NCBI GenBank assembly: GCA_955652835.1
Contig: CATPBO010000208.1
Span: forward strand, 1-42,049
Direction: 5' to 3'
Source: Candidatus Dormiibacterota bacterium
Lineage (GTDB): Bacteria > Chloroflexota > Dormibacteria > Dormibacterales > Dormibacteraceae
Length of the DNA: 42,049 nt
Positions 30,523 to 39,322 of the stretch are shown one piece after another. Numbering within the stretch: position 1 is the first letter of the stretch; the number at the start of each line of letters is the position of its first letter. A model generated the notes under the pieces. That model saw only the letters and a program-made list of their open reading frames with translations. It made no database searches and was not told where the DNA came from. A program made the position numbers and the translations under genes.

Positions 30523-30531
30523 AATATAGCA
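30523..30531 (-). promoter_or_regulatory. Extended -10 promoter of the AAA ATPase gene
   Basis: On the minus strand TGCTATATT is an extended -10 (TGnTATAWT) ending 8 nt before ATG 30514. There is no -35 match, as is usual with extended -10 elements. The predicted transcript is leaderless or nearly so, and no ribosome binding site is present. Confidence 0.55.
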
Positions 30532-30572
30532 ACCGGCGCTCGGCTTAGACCCTGCCTTCGAACATCCTTACG

Positions 30573-30578
30573 TAGAAT
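30573..30578 (+). promoter_or_regulatory. Candidate -10 element of dinG operon
   Basis: TAGAAT (five of six consensus bases) ends 10 nt before GTG 30589, the same spacing as at hisS and thrS. It lies in a 74-base divergent intergenic region. No -35 or ribosome binding site is visible, again suggesting a very short leader. Confidence 0.45.
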
Positions 30579-30588
30579 CCCCCTAGCG

Positions 30589-33321
30589 GTGCCGGAATAC
30601 GCAGCCCTCGATCTCGAGACCACCGGTCTGGACCCGGCTCGAGATCGAGTGATCGAGGTGGGGGCGGTCGCCTTCACCCCTGAGCGCGTCACAACGACGC
30701 TCGAGCGCCTGGTCGATCCCGGACGAGCCGTCCCGGAGACCGTCCTCAGGTTGACCGGGATCAAGCCCGAGGACTTGCGCGGCGCGGCCAGCCCCGAATC
30801 CGCATTACGCGAGCTGGCCGACTTCCTGCACGGCCGTCAGCCCGTCGGGCACGGCGCCCGGCTTGACGTCGACTTCCTGGCGGCGGCAGGGCTCTGGGAC
30901 GCGTCCATTGAGATCCTCGACACGCTGGACGTGGCGCGAATCCTTCTACCGTCGGCCGCCAGCCACAGCCTTCCCCTTCTGGCGACAGAGATGGGTTTCA
31001 ACCAGCCGAGACCGCACCGCGCGCTGGATGACGCCGACGCCACGCGCCAGCTGCTGCTGAGGCTGCGCGAGGAGGCGGCGGCTCTCGACGAGACGCTGAA
31101 GGAGTCGATGCTCGCGCTGGTGGCGCCCTACGGGTGGTCGATCGCCCGCTTCTTTGCCGATGCGCTCACCGCGCCCAATCCCGACCCCGGTCTGACGTCG
31201 CACCGGGTCGTCGACTCCGATCGGGGTGGGGCGGCCGAGGCGCCCCCCGACGACCCGGCGCTGATGACCGCCCTGCTCGGACCGGAGGGACCCCTGGCCG
31301 GAGTGCTGCCCGGCTACGAGCACCGCGAGCCGCAGCTCCAGATGCTGCTCGCCGTGGCCCAGATCCAGGCTCGTGGCGGAACACTGGTGGTCGAAGCCGG
31401 CACGGGCACGGGAAAGAGCCTTGCCTACCTCGTTCCCTCGATCGCCCGAACGGTGCGCCACAGCGAGCGCGTGGTCGTGTCGACCAACACTCACACGCTC
31501 CAGGAGCAGCTGATGGTCAAGGACCTGCCTGGCCTGCGCGAGTGGCTGCCCTGGGACTTCAAGGCTTGCCTGCTCAAGGGCAGGTCCAACTATGTGTCGC
31601 TGCGGCGCTGGCGCCGAACGCTGGCGGAGCCCTGCAAGGACGCGGACGAGCTGAAGTTCAAGCTCAAGGTACTGATGTGGCTGCACACGACCGAGAGCGG
31701 CGACCGCTCGGAGCTGCGCCTTCACGGGCGTGAGGAAGTGCTGTGGGCCCAGATCGCGTCTGACCCGCTGGACTGCGTCGGGATTCATTGCACGAAGGAG
31801 GACTGCTACGTGCACCGCGCCCGCGCGGAGGCGGAGGCGTCACACCTGGTCGTGGTGAACCACGCGTTGCTGCTCGCGGACGCCGAGGTGGGGGGCGGTC
31901 TGCTTCCGGAGTTCGACCACCTTGTCATCGACGAAGCCCACCACCTAGAGGAGGCCGCGACGCGAGGTTTGCGGCAGGAGGTGGACGGCCCGGGTCTGCG
32001 GGCGCTCCTCGACCGCCTCGCCACCCCAGCCAGTGGGGAGGTCCCCTCTGGTTTGCTCGCAGAGTTGCGACGCCAACCGCACCTCGGTTCGTCCGACGAG
32101 GCGTTCGGCAATGCGATGCCGATGAGCCTGGCCGCCGGAGAGCGGGTCCGCGCATTTTTCGACCAGGCGGAGCGATGGGTGGGAGCGAAACTTGGCGAGT
32201 CCGAGCGCAGGGACGACTCGGTCCGGCTCACGCCGGAGCTGCGGGACGACGCGGAGTGGGAATCGATGAGTGTCGCCGCGGAAAACGCCGTGACCGCCCT
32301 CACCGCGTTGGATGCGGGGCTGCGGCGGGCGGTGGGCGGTGTGCGCGACTGGTTGGGAGGCCTGGAGCCTGATCAGGGCATCCGTGAGCTGGAGATCATC
32401 CGCGGCCGGCTGGACGCTGCGGCGCGCGTTCTCGACGAGGCAATGCTGACACCGGATCCAAATCGCGTGTACTGGTTCACGCTGCTCGCGCGCACGGAGA
32501 ACCTGGTCCTGCGCGCGGCGCCCATCAACGTCGGATCGCTGCTGCGCGAGCGCGTGTATTCCGAGCGCCGCTCGACTGTCTTCACGTCGGCCACCCTTGC
32601 GGTGGGAGGGACATTTGACTACTTCCGGTCGCGTGTCGGTCTTGGCCCGGAGATCGAGGAGCTCATCCTGGCGTCGCCGTTCGACTTCCTCCACCAGGCC
32701 CTGGTCTGCCTGCCGACAGACTTTCCGACGCCCGAGCACGAGACATTCGACCAGGAGGTCGAGGAGGTTGTCGCCGCCGTTGCGCGCCGGGTCGGCGGGC
32801 GCACGCTCGTGCTGTTCACCTCACACCGGCAACTGAGGGACGTTCATACCGCCTTGAAGCATCGCGTCGACCTGGATGAGGTGCTGATTCTCGGGCAGGG
32901 CATCGACGGCCAGCGACGCCAGATCTTGAAGTCGTTCGAGGAGGCCGAGCGCCCATTGCTGCTGGGCACCGCGAGCTTTTGGGAAGGCATCGACGTGCCC
33001 GGTGAAAGGTTGAGCTGCGTGATCATGGTCCGCCTTCCTTTCCCCGTCCCGACCGAACCCGTATACGCAGCGCGTGCGGAGCAGGTCCGCGACGCGTTTA
33101 CGCAGCTCGCACTGCCCCAGGCGGCGCTACGCCTGAAGCAGGGCTTTGGCCGACTGATCCGGCGCTCAACCGACCGCGGGGCCGTTGTGATCCTCGACAA
33201 CCGCATCCTGGGTCGTGACTACGGCAAGGCCTTCCTGGACGTGCTGCCGCCCGCTTCACGCTTTGTCGGCCCGGCGGAGGAGATCGCAGACAGGGTTGGC
33301 GACTGGTTGGGGAGGGATTGA
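30589..33321 (+). CDS. dinG: DinG-family helicase fused to DEDDh exonuclease domain
   Basis: A 910-residue protein. Residues about 1-165 form a DnaQ-like 3'-5' exonuclease: ALDLETTGLD (DxE), GHGARLDVDFL (second Asp), HRALDDADAT (HxxxxD). The rest is an XPD/DinG superfamily 2 helicase: Walker A VVEAGTGTGKSLAYLVPS (about 268-285), DEAH box LVIDEAHHLEEA (about 445), and C-terminal motifs FTSATLAVGG, TASFWEGIDVPGERL and QGFGRLIRRSTDRG. Cys327, Cys396, Cys401 and Cys406 are spaced like an XPD-type 4Fe-4S cluster. Bacillus DinG has the exonuclease fusion; having the cysteines as well is notable. GTG 30589 starts exactly at the exonuclease domain. It overlaps rsmI by four bases. Confidence 0.93.
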   Translation: MPEYAALDLETTGLDPARDRVIEVGAVAFTPERVTTTLERLVDPGRAVPETVLRLTGIKPEDLRGAASPESALRELADFLHGRQPVGHGARLDVDFLAAAGLWDASIEILDTLDVARILLPSAASHSLPLLATEMGFNQPRPHRALDDADATRQLLLRLREEAAALDETLKESMLALVAPYGWSIARFFADALTAPNPDPGLTSHRVVDSDRGGAAEAPPDDPALMTALLGPEGPLAGVLPGYEHREPQLQMLLAVAQIQARGGTLVVEAGTGTGKSLAYLVPSIARTVRHSERVVVSTNTHTLQEQLMVKDLPGLREWLPWDFKACLLKGRSNYVSLRRWRRTLAEPCKDADELKFKLKVLMWLHTTESGDRSELRLHGREEVLWAQIASDPLDCVGIHCTKEDCYVHRARAEAEASHLVVVNHALLLADAEVGGGLLPEFDHLVIDEAHHLEEAATRGLRQEVDGPGLRALLDRLATPASGEVPSGLLAELRRQPHLGSSDEAFGNAMPMSLAAGERVRAFFDQAERWVGAKLGESERRDDSVRLTPELRDDAEWESMSVAAENAVTALTALDAGLRRAVGGVRDWLGGLEPDQGIRELEIIRGRLDAAARVLDEAMLTPDPNRVYWFTLLARTENLVLRAAPINVGSLLRERVYSERRSTVFTSATLAVGGTFDYFRSRVGLGPEIEELILASPFDFLHQALVCLPTDFPTPEHETFDQEVEEVVAAVARRVGGRTLVLFTSHRQLRDVHTALKHRVDLDEVLILGQGIDGQRRQILKSFEEAERPLLLGTASFWEGIDVPGERLSCVIMVRLPFPVPTEPVYAARAEQVRDAFTQLALPQAALRLKQGFGRLIRRSTDRGAVVILDNRILGRDYGKAFLDVLPPASRFVGPAEEIADRVGDWLGRD

Positions 33322-33992
33322 GCCGGCTGTTTGTCGTGGCAACCCCCATTGGGAACCTGGATGACGTCACCGCCCGCGCCCTGCGGGTGCTCGGCGAGGT
33401 CGGAGCCATCGCCGCGGAGGACACGCGAATCACCGCGAGGCTTCTCGCCCGGCACAGCATCCGCAAGCCGTTGATCAGCTACCGCGCACCGGTGGAGCGC
33501 CGCGGCCTGCCCCGCGTCATGGCTGAGCTCGACCAGCACGACGTCGCGCTGGTGAGCGATGCGGGGACACCCACCCTTTCGGATCCCGGTCAGGCGCTGG
33601 TCACCGCCGCCTGGGCGGCGGGACATTCTGTGGTGGCGATTCCGGGACCCAGCTCCGTCACCGCGGCCCTGTCGGTCGCGGGTTATGGCGGCCCCGGCTT
33701 CGCATTCATCGGCTACCTGCCCCGCAAGCCTGGCGATATGCGGCGGCTGCTCGCGACGCTGGCTGACGATCCACGGCCCACCGTCGCCTTCGACTCGCCG
33801 TATCGCATCAGGAAATCGCTGGCGATCATCGCTGAGGTCATGCCCGAGCGTCACGTCACCTTGACCCGCGAGCTGACCAAGCTTCACGAGGAGATCTTGC
33901 GTGGCAGCTCGGCGGAGGTCCTGGACGCCCTCGGCGACCCGCCTCGCGGCGAGTTTACCCTTGTGATCTCCGGTGGCCGAAGCAAAGACTGA
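33318..33992 (+). CDS. rsmI: 16S rRNA 2'-O-ribose C1402 methyltransferase
   Basis: A 224-residue SAM-dependent tetrapyrrole-methylase-fold enzyme. The N-terminal [65 protein letters not shown] and the FIGYLPRK stretch are hallmark RsmI motifs. The C-terminal [13 protein letters not shown] is also typical. TTG 33318 overlaps the dinG stop. The order rsmI-metG-tatD-ksgA is a well-known conserved run. Confidence 0.96.
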   Translation: MSRLFVVATPIGNLDDVTARALRVLGEVGAIAAEDTRITARLLARHSIRKPLISYRAPVERRGLPRVMAELDQHDVALVSDAGTPTLSDPGQALVTAAWAAGHSVVAIPGPSSVTAALSVAGYGGPGFAFIGYLPRKPGDMRRLLATLADDPRPTVAFDSPYRIRKSLAIIAEVMPERHVTLTRELTKLHEEILRGSSAEVLDALGDPPRGEFTLVISGGRSKD

Positions 33993-35736
33993 ACGAAGAA
34001 CTGTCCTGGTGGCGCCGGCATGGCCTTACGCCAACGGCCCTCGCCACATCGGCCATGTGGCCGGCTTCGCCGTGCCTGCCGACGTTCTCGCGCGCTTTGA
34101 ACGGCTTCGCGGATCGCGGGTGCTCATGGCGAGCGGGACCGACGAGCACGGCACGCCCATCACCTATGAGGCCGACAAGCAGGGCGTGCCGCCACGCGAG
34201 TTCGCCGACCGCAACAACGCGCTGATCGTCGAAGACCTCCGCCGGCTCGGAATGACTTACGACGTCTTCACACGCACCACGACCGCCAATCACCACCGCG
34301 TCACGCAGAGGTTGTTTCTCACCCTTTACGAGAAGGGCTACCTGGTCAAAGAGAAGCAGATGGGAGCTTTCGATCCGGCTTCAGGCCGGACTTTGCCCGA
34401 CCGCTACATCGAGGGCACCTGCCCGATTTGCGGTTTCCCCGAGGCCCGCGGTGACCAGTGCGATAACTGCGGCAACCAGCTAGATCCTGTCGACCTGATC
34501 AATCCGCATCAGCGCGGAAGCGATGCACCGGTGGAGTTTCGCGAGACCGAGCATTTCTTCTTTGACCTTCCCGCTTTCGGAGAGCAGCTCAAAGACTGGA
34601 TCGAGCAGCACGACAACTGGCGCCCCAACGTGCGCAAGTACTCGCTCGAGTACGTTCGCAACCTCAAACGACGCGCCATCACGCGTGACCTGGACTGGGG
34701 CGTCCCTGTTCCCCTGCCCGGTTGGGAGGACAACCCGCACAAGAAGATCTACGTCTGGTTTGACGCGGTGATCGGCTACCTGTCGGCGTCGATCGAATGG
34801 GCGGCGCAGCGCGGTGAGCCTGAGGCGTGGAAGGACTGGTGGCAAAACACCGACTCCTGGCATTACTACGTCATGGGCAAGGACAACATCACGTTTCACA
34901 CCGTGATGTGGCCCGCGATTCTCATGGGCGTGAGCGACGAGAAGCAGACGTATGAGCTGCCGGATGACATCGTGGCCAGCGAGCACCTGCACATGGAGGG
35001 CAAGAGGCTCTCCACCAGTCGAGGCCACGTCATTTACGTGCGCGATGTCCTGGACAAATACGACGCCGACGCCTTGCGGTACTACCTGATCATCGCCGGC
35101 CCGGAGAACCAGGACACCGACTTCACCTGGTCAGAGTTCGTACGGCGCAACAACGACGAGCTCGTAGCCACGTGGGGCAACCTGGTGCATCGCACGCTGG
35201 TCAACGCACACCGCAACTTCGGCGGTGTGCCCAAACCGGAGACTCTCACCCCGGCGGACGAGACTCTCATCAAGGACGTCGAGAGTGCGTTGGACCAGGT
35301 TGCCTTGCAGCTCGGTCAGTCCCACTTTCAGCTGGCTTTGAAATACGCAATGTCGACGGCGGCCAAGGTCAACGTTTATCTGGGTACCGAGCAGCCGTGG
35401 CACACGATCAAGACCGACCGCGAGAGGGCCGGCACCGTGCTGTATGTCGCACTGCGCTGCGTCGACAACCTTAAGACGATGCTGACGCCGTTTCTTCCGT
35501 TCTCCTCGCAGAAGCTGCACCGGATGCTCGGCTACGACGACGTGATAGCTGAGCAGCCTGAAGTGCGTGAGGTCGTTGAGGACGGGGCCTCGCACTCGGT
35601 CCTCACCGGTGACTACGCAAGCGAAGACCGCTGGCGACCCTCCCAACTTCCACCCGGCCGCACGCTGCCGCCTCCCGAGGCGCTGTTCAAGCGGCTGGAT
35701 GAAGTGGTCGAAGAGGAGCAGCCCGCATCTACGTAG
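33973..35736 (+). CDS. metG: Methionyl-tRNA synthetase
   Basis: A 587-residue class I synthetase. HIGH motif at residues 25-28 (GPRHIGHV). A CXXC pair of zinc sites lies around residue 150-170 ([20 protein letters not shown]). The KMSKS-type loop reads [10 protein letters not shown], a variant like the KxSTS form of actinobacterial and some archaeal MetRS. The helical anticodon domain follows; no C-terminal EMAP/tRNA-binding domain is present. GTG 33973 overlaps rsmI by 20 bases. The last codons contain the ribosome binding site and apparent ATC start of tatD. Confidence 0.96.
   Translation: MAEAKTERRTVLVAPAWPYANGPRHIGHVAGFAVPADVLARFERLRGSRVLMASGTDEHGTPITYEADKQGVPPREFADRNNALIVEDLRRLGMTYDVFTRTTTANHHRVTQRLFLTLYEKGYLVKEKQMGAFDPASGRTLPDRYIEGTCPICGFPEARGDQCDNCGNQLDPVDLINPHQRGSDAPVEFRETEHFFFDLPAFGEQLKDWIEQHDNWRPNVRKYSLEYVRNLKRRAITRDLDWGVPVPLPGWEDNPHKKIYVWFDAVIGYLSASIEWAAQRGEPEAWKDWWQNTDSWHYYVMGKDNITFHTVMWPAILMGVSDEKQTYELPDDIVASEHLHMEGKRLSTSRGHVIYVRDVLDKYDADALRYYLIIAGPENQDTDFTWSEFVRRNNDELVATWGNLVHRTLVNAHRNFGGVPKPETLTPADETLIKDVESALDQVALQLGQSHFQLALKYAMSTAAKVNVYLGTEQPWHTIKTDRERAGTVLYVALRCVDNLKTMLTPFLPFSSQKLHRMLGYDDVIAEQPEVREVVEDGASHSVLTGDYASEDRWRPSQLPPGRTLPPPEALFKRLDEVVEEEQPAST
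35713..35718 (+). promoter_or_regulatory. Ribosome binding site of tatD supporting an ATC start
   Basis: GAGGAG lies 8 nt before ATC 35727, ideal spacing. It sits within the metG coding end. No other start candidate in the tatD frame (ATG, GTG, TTG or CTG) exists before the conserved THLHL motif. Confidence 0.6.
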
Positions 35737-36476
35737 ACACGCACCTCCACCTCGAAGAGCTGGGTGATCCCGGCCAGGTGGTGGAGACGGCGGTCAGGGC
35801 GGGCGTCACGCGGATGATCACCATGGGAGTCGATCTGGAGCGCAGCCGCACGGCTGTCTTGCTGGCCCACCGTCTGGATGCGGTGTGGGCGGCGGTCGGG
35901 CACTACCCCGGCGAGCACGCACCTCCTGACATGAAAGCGCTGGGAGAGCTGGCGAGGGACACGCGCGTCGTCGCCATCGGTGAGGTAGGCCTTGACTTCG
36001 AAGAACATGGCACCCCACCCCGCGACGTGCAGGGAGAGCGGCTGCACCAGATGTTCGAGCTTGCGGTGGAGCTCGACCTTCCGGTATCCGTTCACAATCG
36101 CGGCGCCGCTGCCGAAATCGCCAGCGCCATCGCTGCGCATCGGGGCCTGCGCGGTGTGATGCATTACTTCGCCCTCGAGTGGGATTGGGCCGAGCGCTTT
36201 CTCGAGCTGGGCTTCTACCTTTCGTTCGCCGGACTGGTCACGCGACCGAGTCGCCACGCCCTGCGAGGGGTCGTCAAGCAATGCCCCGCTGATCGGTTGC
36301 TCCTCGAAACCGATTCTCCTTATGGCAACGCGCACAAGCGCATGGGCGTGCCCAACCAACCCGCCTACCTGCTTGACACCGCAGAGCTTGTCTCGGAGCT
36401 GCGCGGGATGAGTCTCGAAGAGCTGGCCGCGCAGGAAAGCGCCAACGCGCTGGCTCTCTTCCGAAATATGAAGTGA
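35727..36476 (+). CDS. tatD: TatD family metal-dependent hydrolase, apparent ATC start
   Basis: A 249-residue TIM-barrel hydrolase/DNase. Metal ligands are DTHLHLEE (HxH, residues about 4-11), the Glu in [15 protein letters not shown] (normally VH.R), MHYFA and ETDSPYGNA. The first conventional start, GTG 35778, would delete the HxH metal site, so it cannot be right for an active enzyme. The frame is open only from 35703, and the sole reasonable start is ATC 35727, preceded by GAGGAG. It yields [13 protein letters not shown], matching the normal TatD N-terminus. metG-tatD-ksgA order supports the call. Confidence 0.92.
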   Translation: MYVDTHLHLEELGDPGQVVETAVRAGVTRMITMGVDLERSRTAVLLAHRLDAVWAAVGHYPGEHAPPDMKALGELARDTRVVAIGEVGLDFEEHGTPPRDVQGERLHQMFELAVELDLPVSVHNRGAAAEIASAIAAHRGLRGVMHYFALEWDWAERFLELGFYLSFAGLVTRPSRHALRGVVKQCPADRLLLETDSPYGNAHKRMGVPNQPAYLLDTAELVSELRGMSLEELAAQESANALALFRNMK

Positions 36477-37315
36477 TCGATCCCGCCGACATCCGGCAGC
36501 TCGAGAGCCTGCTGCGCCGGCACCGCATCGACCTCAGGCATTCGCTCGGCCAGAACTTCCTGACCGACCCGGGGTTGCGCGACGCCATCGCCGAATCCGC
36601 GCGCATCACGCCCGAAGACGAGGTGCTCGAGGTTGGCGCCGGCGTCGGGACTCTGACCGTGGCGCTGGCTCCGCGATGCCGCCGGTTGGTCGCGGTTGAG
36701 CTGGACGGCCGGCTCCTACCCGCGCTGCGCGATGTCCTCGCGGGGCATCAGAACGTCGAGGTTGTGCGCTCGGACATCCTGCGCTTCAACACCCGCTCCG
36801 CCTTCCCCGACGGCAAAGAGATCGTCGCGGGCAACATCCCCTACAACCTGACCGGCGCCTTGATTCGCAAGTTCCTCGACGAACCGCCGCGACCCCGCCG
36901 GCTCTCACTGGTGGTGCAGAAGGAAGTCGCAGAGCGGTGGACGGCTTCCAGCGGCGCGAGCCTGGCTACCGTCGCTGTGCAGGTATTCGCCCAGGCCCAG
37001 GTCATCCTCACCATCCCGGCCGCCGCCTTCACACCGCTGCCCCGCGTGGATTCGGCGCTCGTGCAGCTTGATGTACGCGAGAAGCCCGCGGTCGATGTCG
37101 ATGACTTCGGCGCCTTCTTCCGCTTTGTCGAGGCAGTGTTTCAGGGCCGCCGGAAGCAGCTCGGCGGAACGTTGGGCCGGATCAGTGGCACCGGAAGCAC
37201 AGAGGCCGGGGCACGCGTGCGCAAGCTGGGTATCGACCCAGAGCGACGCCCGCAGACGCTCACACTCCCCGAGTGGCAGGCGATTTATGCGGAGTTTCGA
37301 AGTCCCGGCGGCTAA
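36473..37315 (+). CDS. rsmA: 16S rRNA dimethyladenosine transferase KsgA/RsmA
   Basis: A 280-residue SAM-dependent enzyme that dimethylates the two adenines of helix 45. LRHSLGQNFLTDPGLRDAI, EVGAGVGTLTVALAPRC (SAM loop), NIPYNLTGALIRKFL (catalytic NIPY), VVQKEVAERWTASSG, and FTPLPRVDSALVQL are all present, with the C-terminal helical domain ending in LTLPEWQAIYAEF. GTG 36473 overlaps tatD by four bases. It closes the rsmI-metG-tatD-ksgA operon; an MFS gene follows 15 bases later. Confidence 0.96.
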   Translation: MIDPADIRQLESLLRRHRIDLRHSLGQNFLTDPGLRDAIAESARITPEDEVLEVGAGVGTLTVALAPRCRRLVAVELDGRLLPALRDVLAGHQNVEVVRSDILRFNTRSAFPDGKEIVAGNIPYNLTGALIRKFLDEPPRPRRLSLVVQKEVAERWTASSGASLATVAVQVFAQAQVILTIPAAAFTPLPRVDSALVQLDVREKPAVDVDDFGAFFRFVEAVFQGRRKQLGGTLGRISGTGSTEAGARVRKLGIDPERRPQTLTLPEWQAIYAEFRSPGG

Positions 37316-37330
37316 TCTCTAGCCCGCCAT

Positions 37331-38650
37331 ATGGAGGAACCATTCAGGTTTCCAATCGAAAGCCCGGACGCGGGTGGCTTTCGAACGGTGCTCCGGTACA
37401 CCGCGTTCAGGAATATCTGGTTCGCGCAGCTCGCCGCGCAGCTGGCCGACAAGTTCCTGCTCTTCTCGCTGATCATCCTTGCGTACAAGATCTCCGGGGG
37501 CAGCACGCCGGTGGCGATCACGCTGCTCACCTACACCGTTCCGGCTGTGCTTTTCGCGCCACCCGCCGGCGTCATCGCGGACCGCATGGACCGCAAGCAG
37601 ATCATGATGTGGTGCAACTTCGGCCGCGCTGGTGTGGTCGCGCTCATACCACTCGCCGCGCTCGTGCCGGGTCTAAAGGGCGACTTCGCGCATCTGCTCT
37701 TGATCACCCTCATCTTTTCCGCCGTCGGCCAGCTCTTCGGCCCCGCCGAGGCGGCCGTCATTCCCACGATCCTGCCGCGTTCGGCCCTCATCACGGCCAA
37801 CTCGATGGCGCTGTTGACGATGGTTTTGACGCTGGTCGTCGGCGGCGCGCTGGCGCCGGTGATCTCCAGGATCGATCTCTACGCGCCCTACTGGTGCGCG
37901 GTGGTGCTCCTGATCATCGGGGGAACCTTGATCTTCGCCTCGGACATCCCGAACCTGCAGCGGACGACCGAACCTCCTGTTGCCGATAGCCGCAACCGCT
38001 TCCACCAGATGCTGGTCGACCTCAAGGAGGGTATCGACGCGCTGCGCGCATCACGTGGACTGATGCTCGCATTCGGCCAGGTGAGCATCGCGGTGCTGGT
38101 GCTGTTCATGCTGTTCGCGCTGGCGCCCGCGTATGTGAGCAAGGTCATCGGAATCGCGGCGCAGGACACCTACGTCATCCTCGGCCCGGCCACAGGAGGA
38201 GCGATCCTCAGTGCGGTGCTCCTGGGTCAGTTCGTGCGCAATCTCGATCGCACGCGCCTTCTGGCAGGCTCTCTGATCGCGAATGGAATGACGATGCTGG
38301 CGCTGGCCGCGGTGCCCCAGGCGATGGCTCATTTTCCTGACCTTCAGGTCCACAACCGCATCACCGCGGCAGCCTTCAGCTTCCTGCTGGGCGTGGAGTT
38401 CGGGGCGATCATGATTCCCGCGATCACCTACCTGATGGAATCGACCAGCGACGAGATCCGCGGCCGCATCTTTGCGCTGCTCTACATGGTCATCAACGGC
38501 GTGACCGCGGTCCCTGTGCTCGTGGCCGCAGCCCTCTCGGACACCATCGGCACCGCACGCGTCATCGGAGGCCTTGGCGTGCTCCTGGTCAGCGGCGGTG
38601 TAGCGATCATCTTGGCCGCGACGCGCTCTGCCGAGCCACGATCAAGGTGA
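37331..38650 (+). CDS. MFS transporter (EntS/MFS_3-like)
   Basis: A 439-residue membrane transporter with about twelve hydrophobic helices. Between helices 2 and 3 is the family A-like motif GVIADRMDRKQIMMWCN; a matching loop appears in the second half (FVRNLDRTRLLAGSL). The central loop (SRNRFHQMLVDLKEGIDALRA) is cytoplasmic. This group includes exporters such as EntS, but the substrate here is unknown. TAATCT at 37313-37318 might be a -10 element; no ribosome binding site is seen. The last 44 bases overlap the dedA gene on the other strand. Confidence 0.88.
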   Translation: MEEPFRFPIESPDAGGFRTVLRYTAFRNIWFAQLAAQLADKFLLFSLIILAYKISGGSTPVAITLLTYTVPAVLFAPPAGVIADRMDRKQIMMWCNFGRAGVVALIPLAALVPGLKGDFAHLLLITLIFSAVGQLFGPAEAAVIPTILPRSALITANSMALLTMVLTLVVGGALAPVISRIDLYAPYWCAVVLLIIGGTLIFASDIPNLQRTTEPPVADSRNRFHQMLVDLKEGIDALRASRGLMLAFGQVSIAVLVLFMLFALAPAYVSKVIGIAAQDTYVILGPATGGAILSAVLLGQFVRNLDRTRLLAGSLIANGMTMLALAAVPQAMAHFPDLQVHNRITAAAFSFLLGVEFGAIMIPAITYLMESTSDEIRGRIFALLYMVINGVTAVPVLVAAALSDTIGTARVIGGLGVLLVSGGVAIILAATRSAEPRSR

Positions 38651-39197
38651 CGACGATCAGGACGACGACGATCAAGCCTCCCAAACCGATGCCGCGGAGG
38701 ATCGCTTCGAGCAAAGCGAGGTTGCTTCCCAGGAGGTAGCCGGCGGCACCGACTACAGCGGCCCACGCGAGCCCTCCCAAAGCGCTGAACAGCTGAAAGC
38801 GCCAGAACGGCATGCGGGCCATGCCCGCGAGCATCGAGCCCCACGTGCGCAGTCCCAGGACAAAGCGTGCGGCCAGGACTGCCTTATCGCCATGGCGTGC
38901 GAAGAACAGCTCCGAGTGCGCGATGTGCTCGGGGCGGATGTGGAAGATGCTGCCGAACTTCTCGACGAAAGGCCGGCCGCCTTTGAACCCGAGGAAGTAA
39001 CCGATGTCGCCCCCCGCCGTGGCGCCCAGGAACCCGAACAGGATCACCAGGAGAATGGAGTGGTGCCGCGCCGCCGCCCAGGCGGCGGCGGCAAGGAGAA
39101 GCACCTCGCCTGGAAACGGAATGCCCGCGCTCTCGATGAGGATGCCCAGCCCCGCAGCGGGGTAGCCGAGAGCATCAACAATCGCGGTTGGATTCAC
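38607..39197 (-). CDS. DedA family membrane protein
   Basis: A 196-residue membrane protein. From GTG 39197: AIVDALGYPAAGLGILIESAGIPFPGEVLLLAAAAW, GFLGATAGGDIGYFLGFKGG (DedA motif), FFARHGDKAVLAARFVLGLRTWGSMLAGMARMPFWRFQLFSALGGLAWA (typical RF...R..LAG pattern) and a final helix (IGLGGLIVVVLIVVTLIV). DedA proteins act in membrane homeostasis, and some members move undecaprenyl phosphate or phospholipids. The start is fixed by GGAGGTAACT directly upstream. That site lies in the arm of a strong palindrome. Confidence 0.92.
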   Translation of the reverse strand: MNPTAIVDALGYPAAGLGILIESAGIPFPGEVLLLAAAAWAAARHHSILLVILFGFLGATAGGDIGYFLGFKGGRPFVEKFGSIFHIRPEHIAHSELFFARHGDKAVLAARFVLGLRTWGSMLAGMARMPFWRFQLFSALGGLAWAAVVGAAGYLLGSNLALLEAILRGIGLGGLIVVVLIVVTLIVARQSASRPR

Positions 39198-39201
39198 AGT
39201 T

Positions 39202-39280
39202 ACCTCCCCGCTCGCCGGGGAGGTCGGCCGTGTCCTTGGGAGTCCCCGCGCTTTTGGTGCGCGGGGGCACCCGGGTGGGG
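39202..39280. repeat. Double palindrome (REP-like) between dedA and thrS
   Basis: Two strong hairpins: ACCTCCCCG-CTCGC-CGGGGAGGT (39202-39224, 9 bp) and CCCCGCGC-TTTTGGT-GCGCGGGG (39244-39266, 8 bp). A palindrome CACCCGGGTG (39268-39277) and the string GGGTGGGG follow. It shares design with 29150-29191. On the minus strand the first hairpin contains the ribosome binding site of dedA, so folding would hide it. It might also end transcripts coming from either side. Confidence 0.55.
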
Positions 39281-39306
39281 GGATCCGGGCTGATTCAAAC
39301 CGTCCA

Positions 39307-39312
39307 TATACT
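39307..39312 (+). promoter_or_regulatory. Candidate -10 element of thrS
   Basis: TATACT (five of six consensus) ends 10 nt before ATG 39323. No -35 and no ribosome binding site are present. The spacing equals that at hisS and dinG. No T-box or other tRNA-sensing leader fits in this interval. Confidence 0.5.
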
Positions 39313-39322
39313 GGACGACCCC

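Noticed and set aside
31945-32739. Minus-strand frames over dinG
   Set aside because: Mirror frames typical of high GC coding DNA; composition unlike the real genes here.
39198-39322. T-box riboswitch before thrS
   Set aside because: The space has no AGGGUGGNACCGCG-type antiterminator, and a promoter-like hexamer lies just 10 nt before the start codon.
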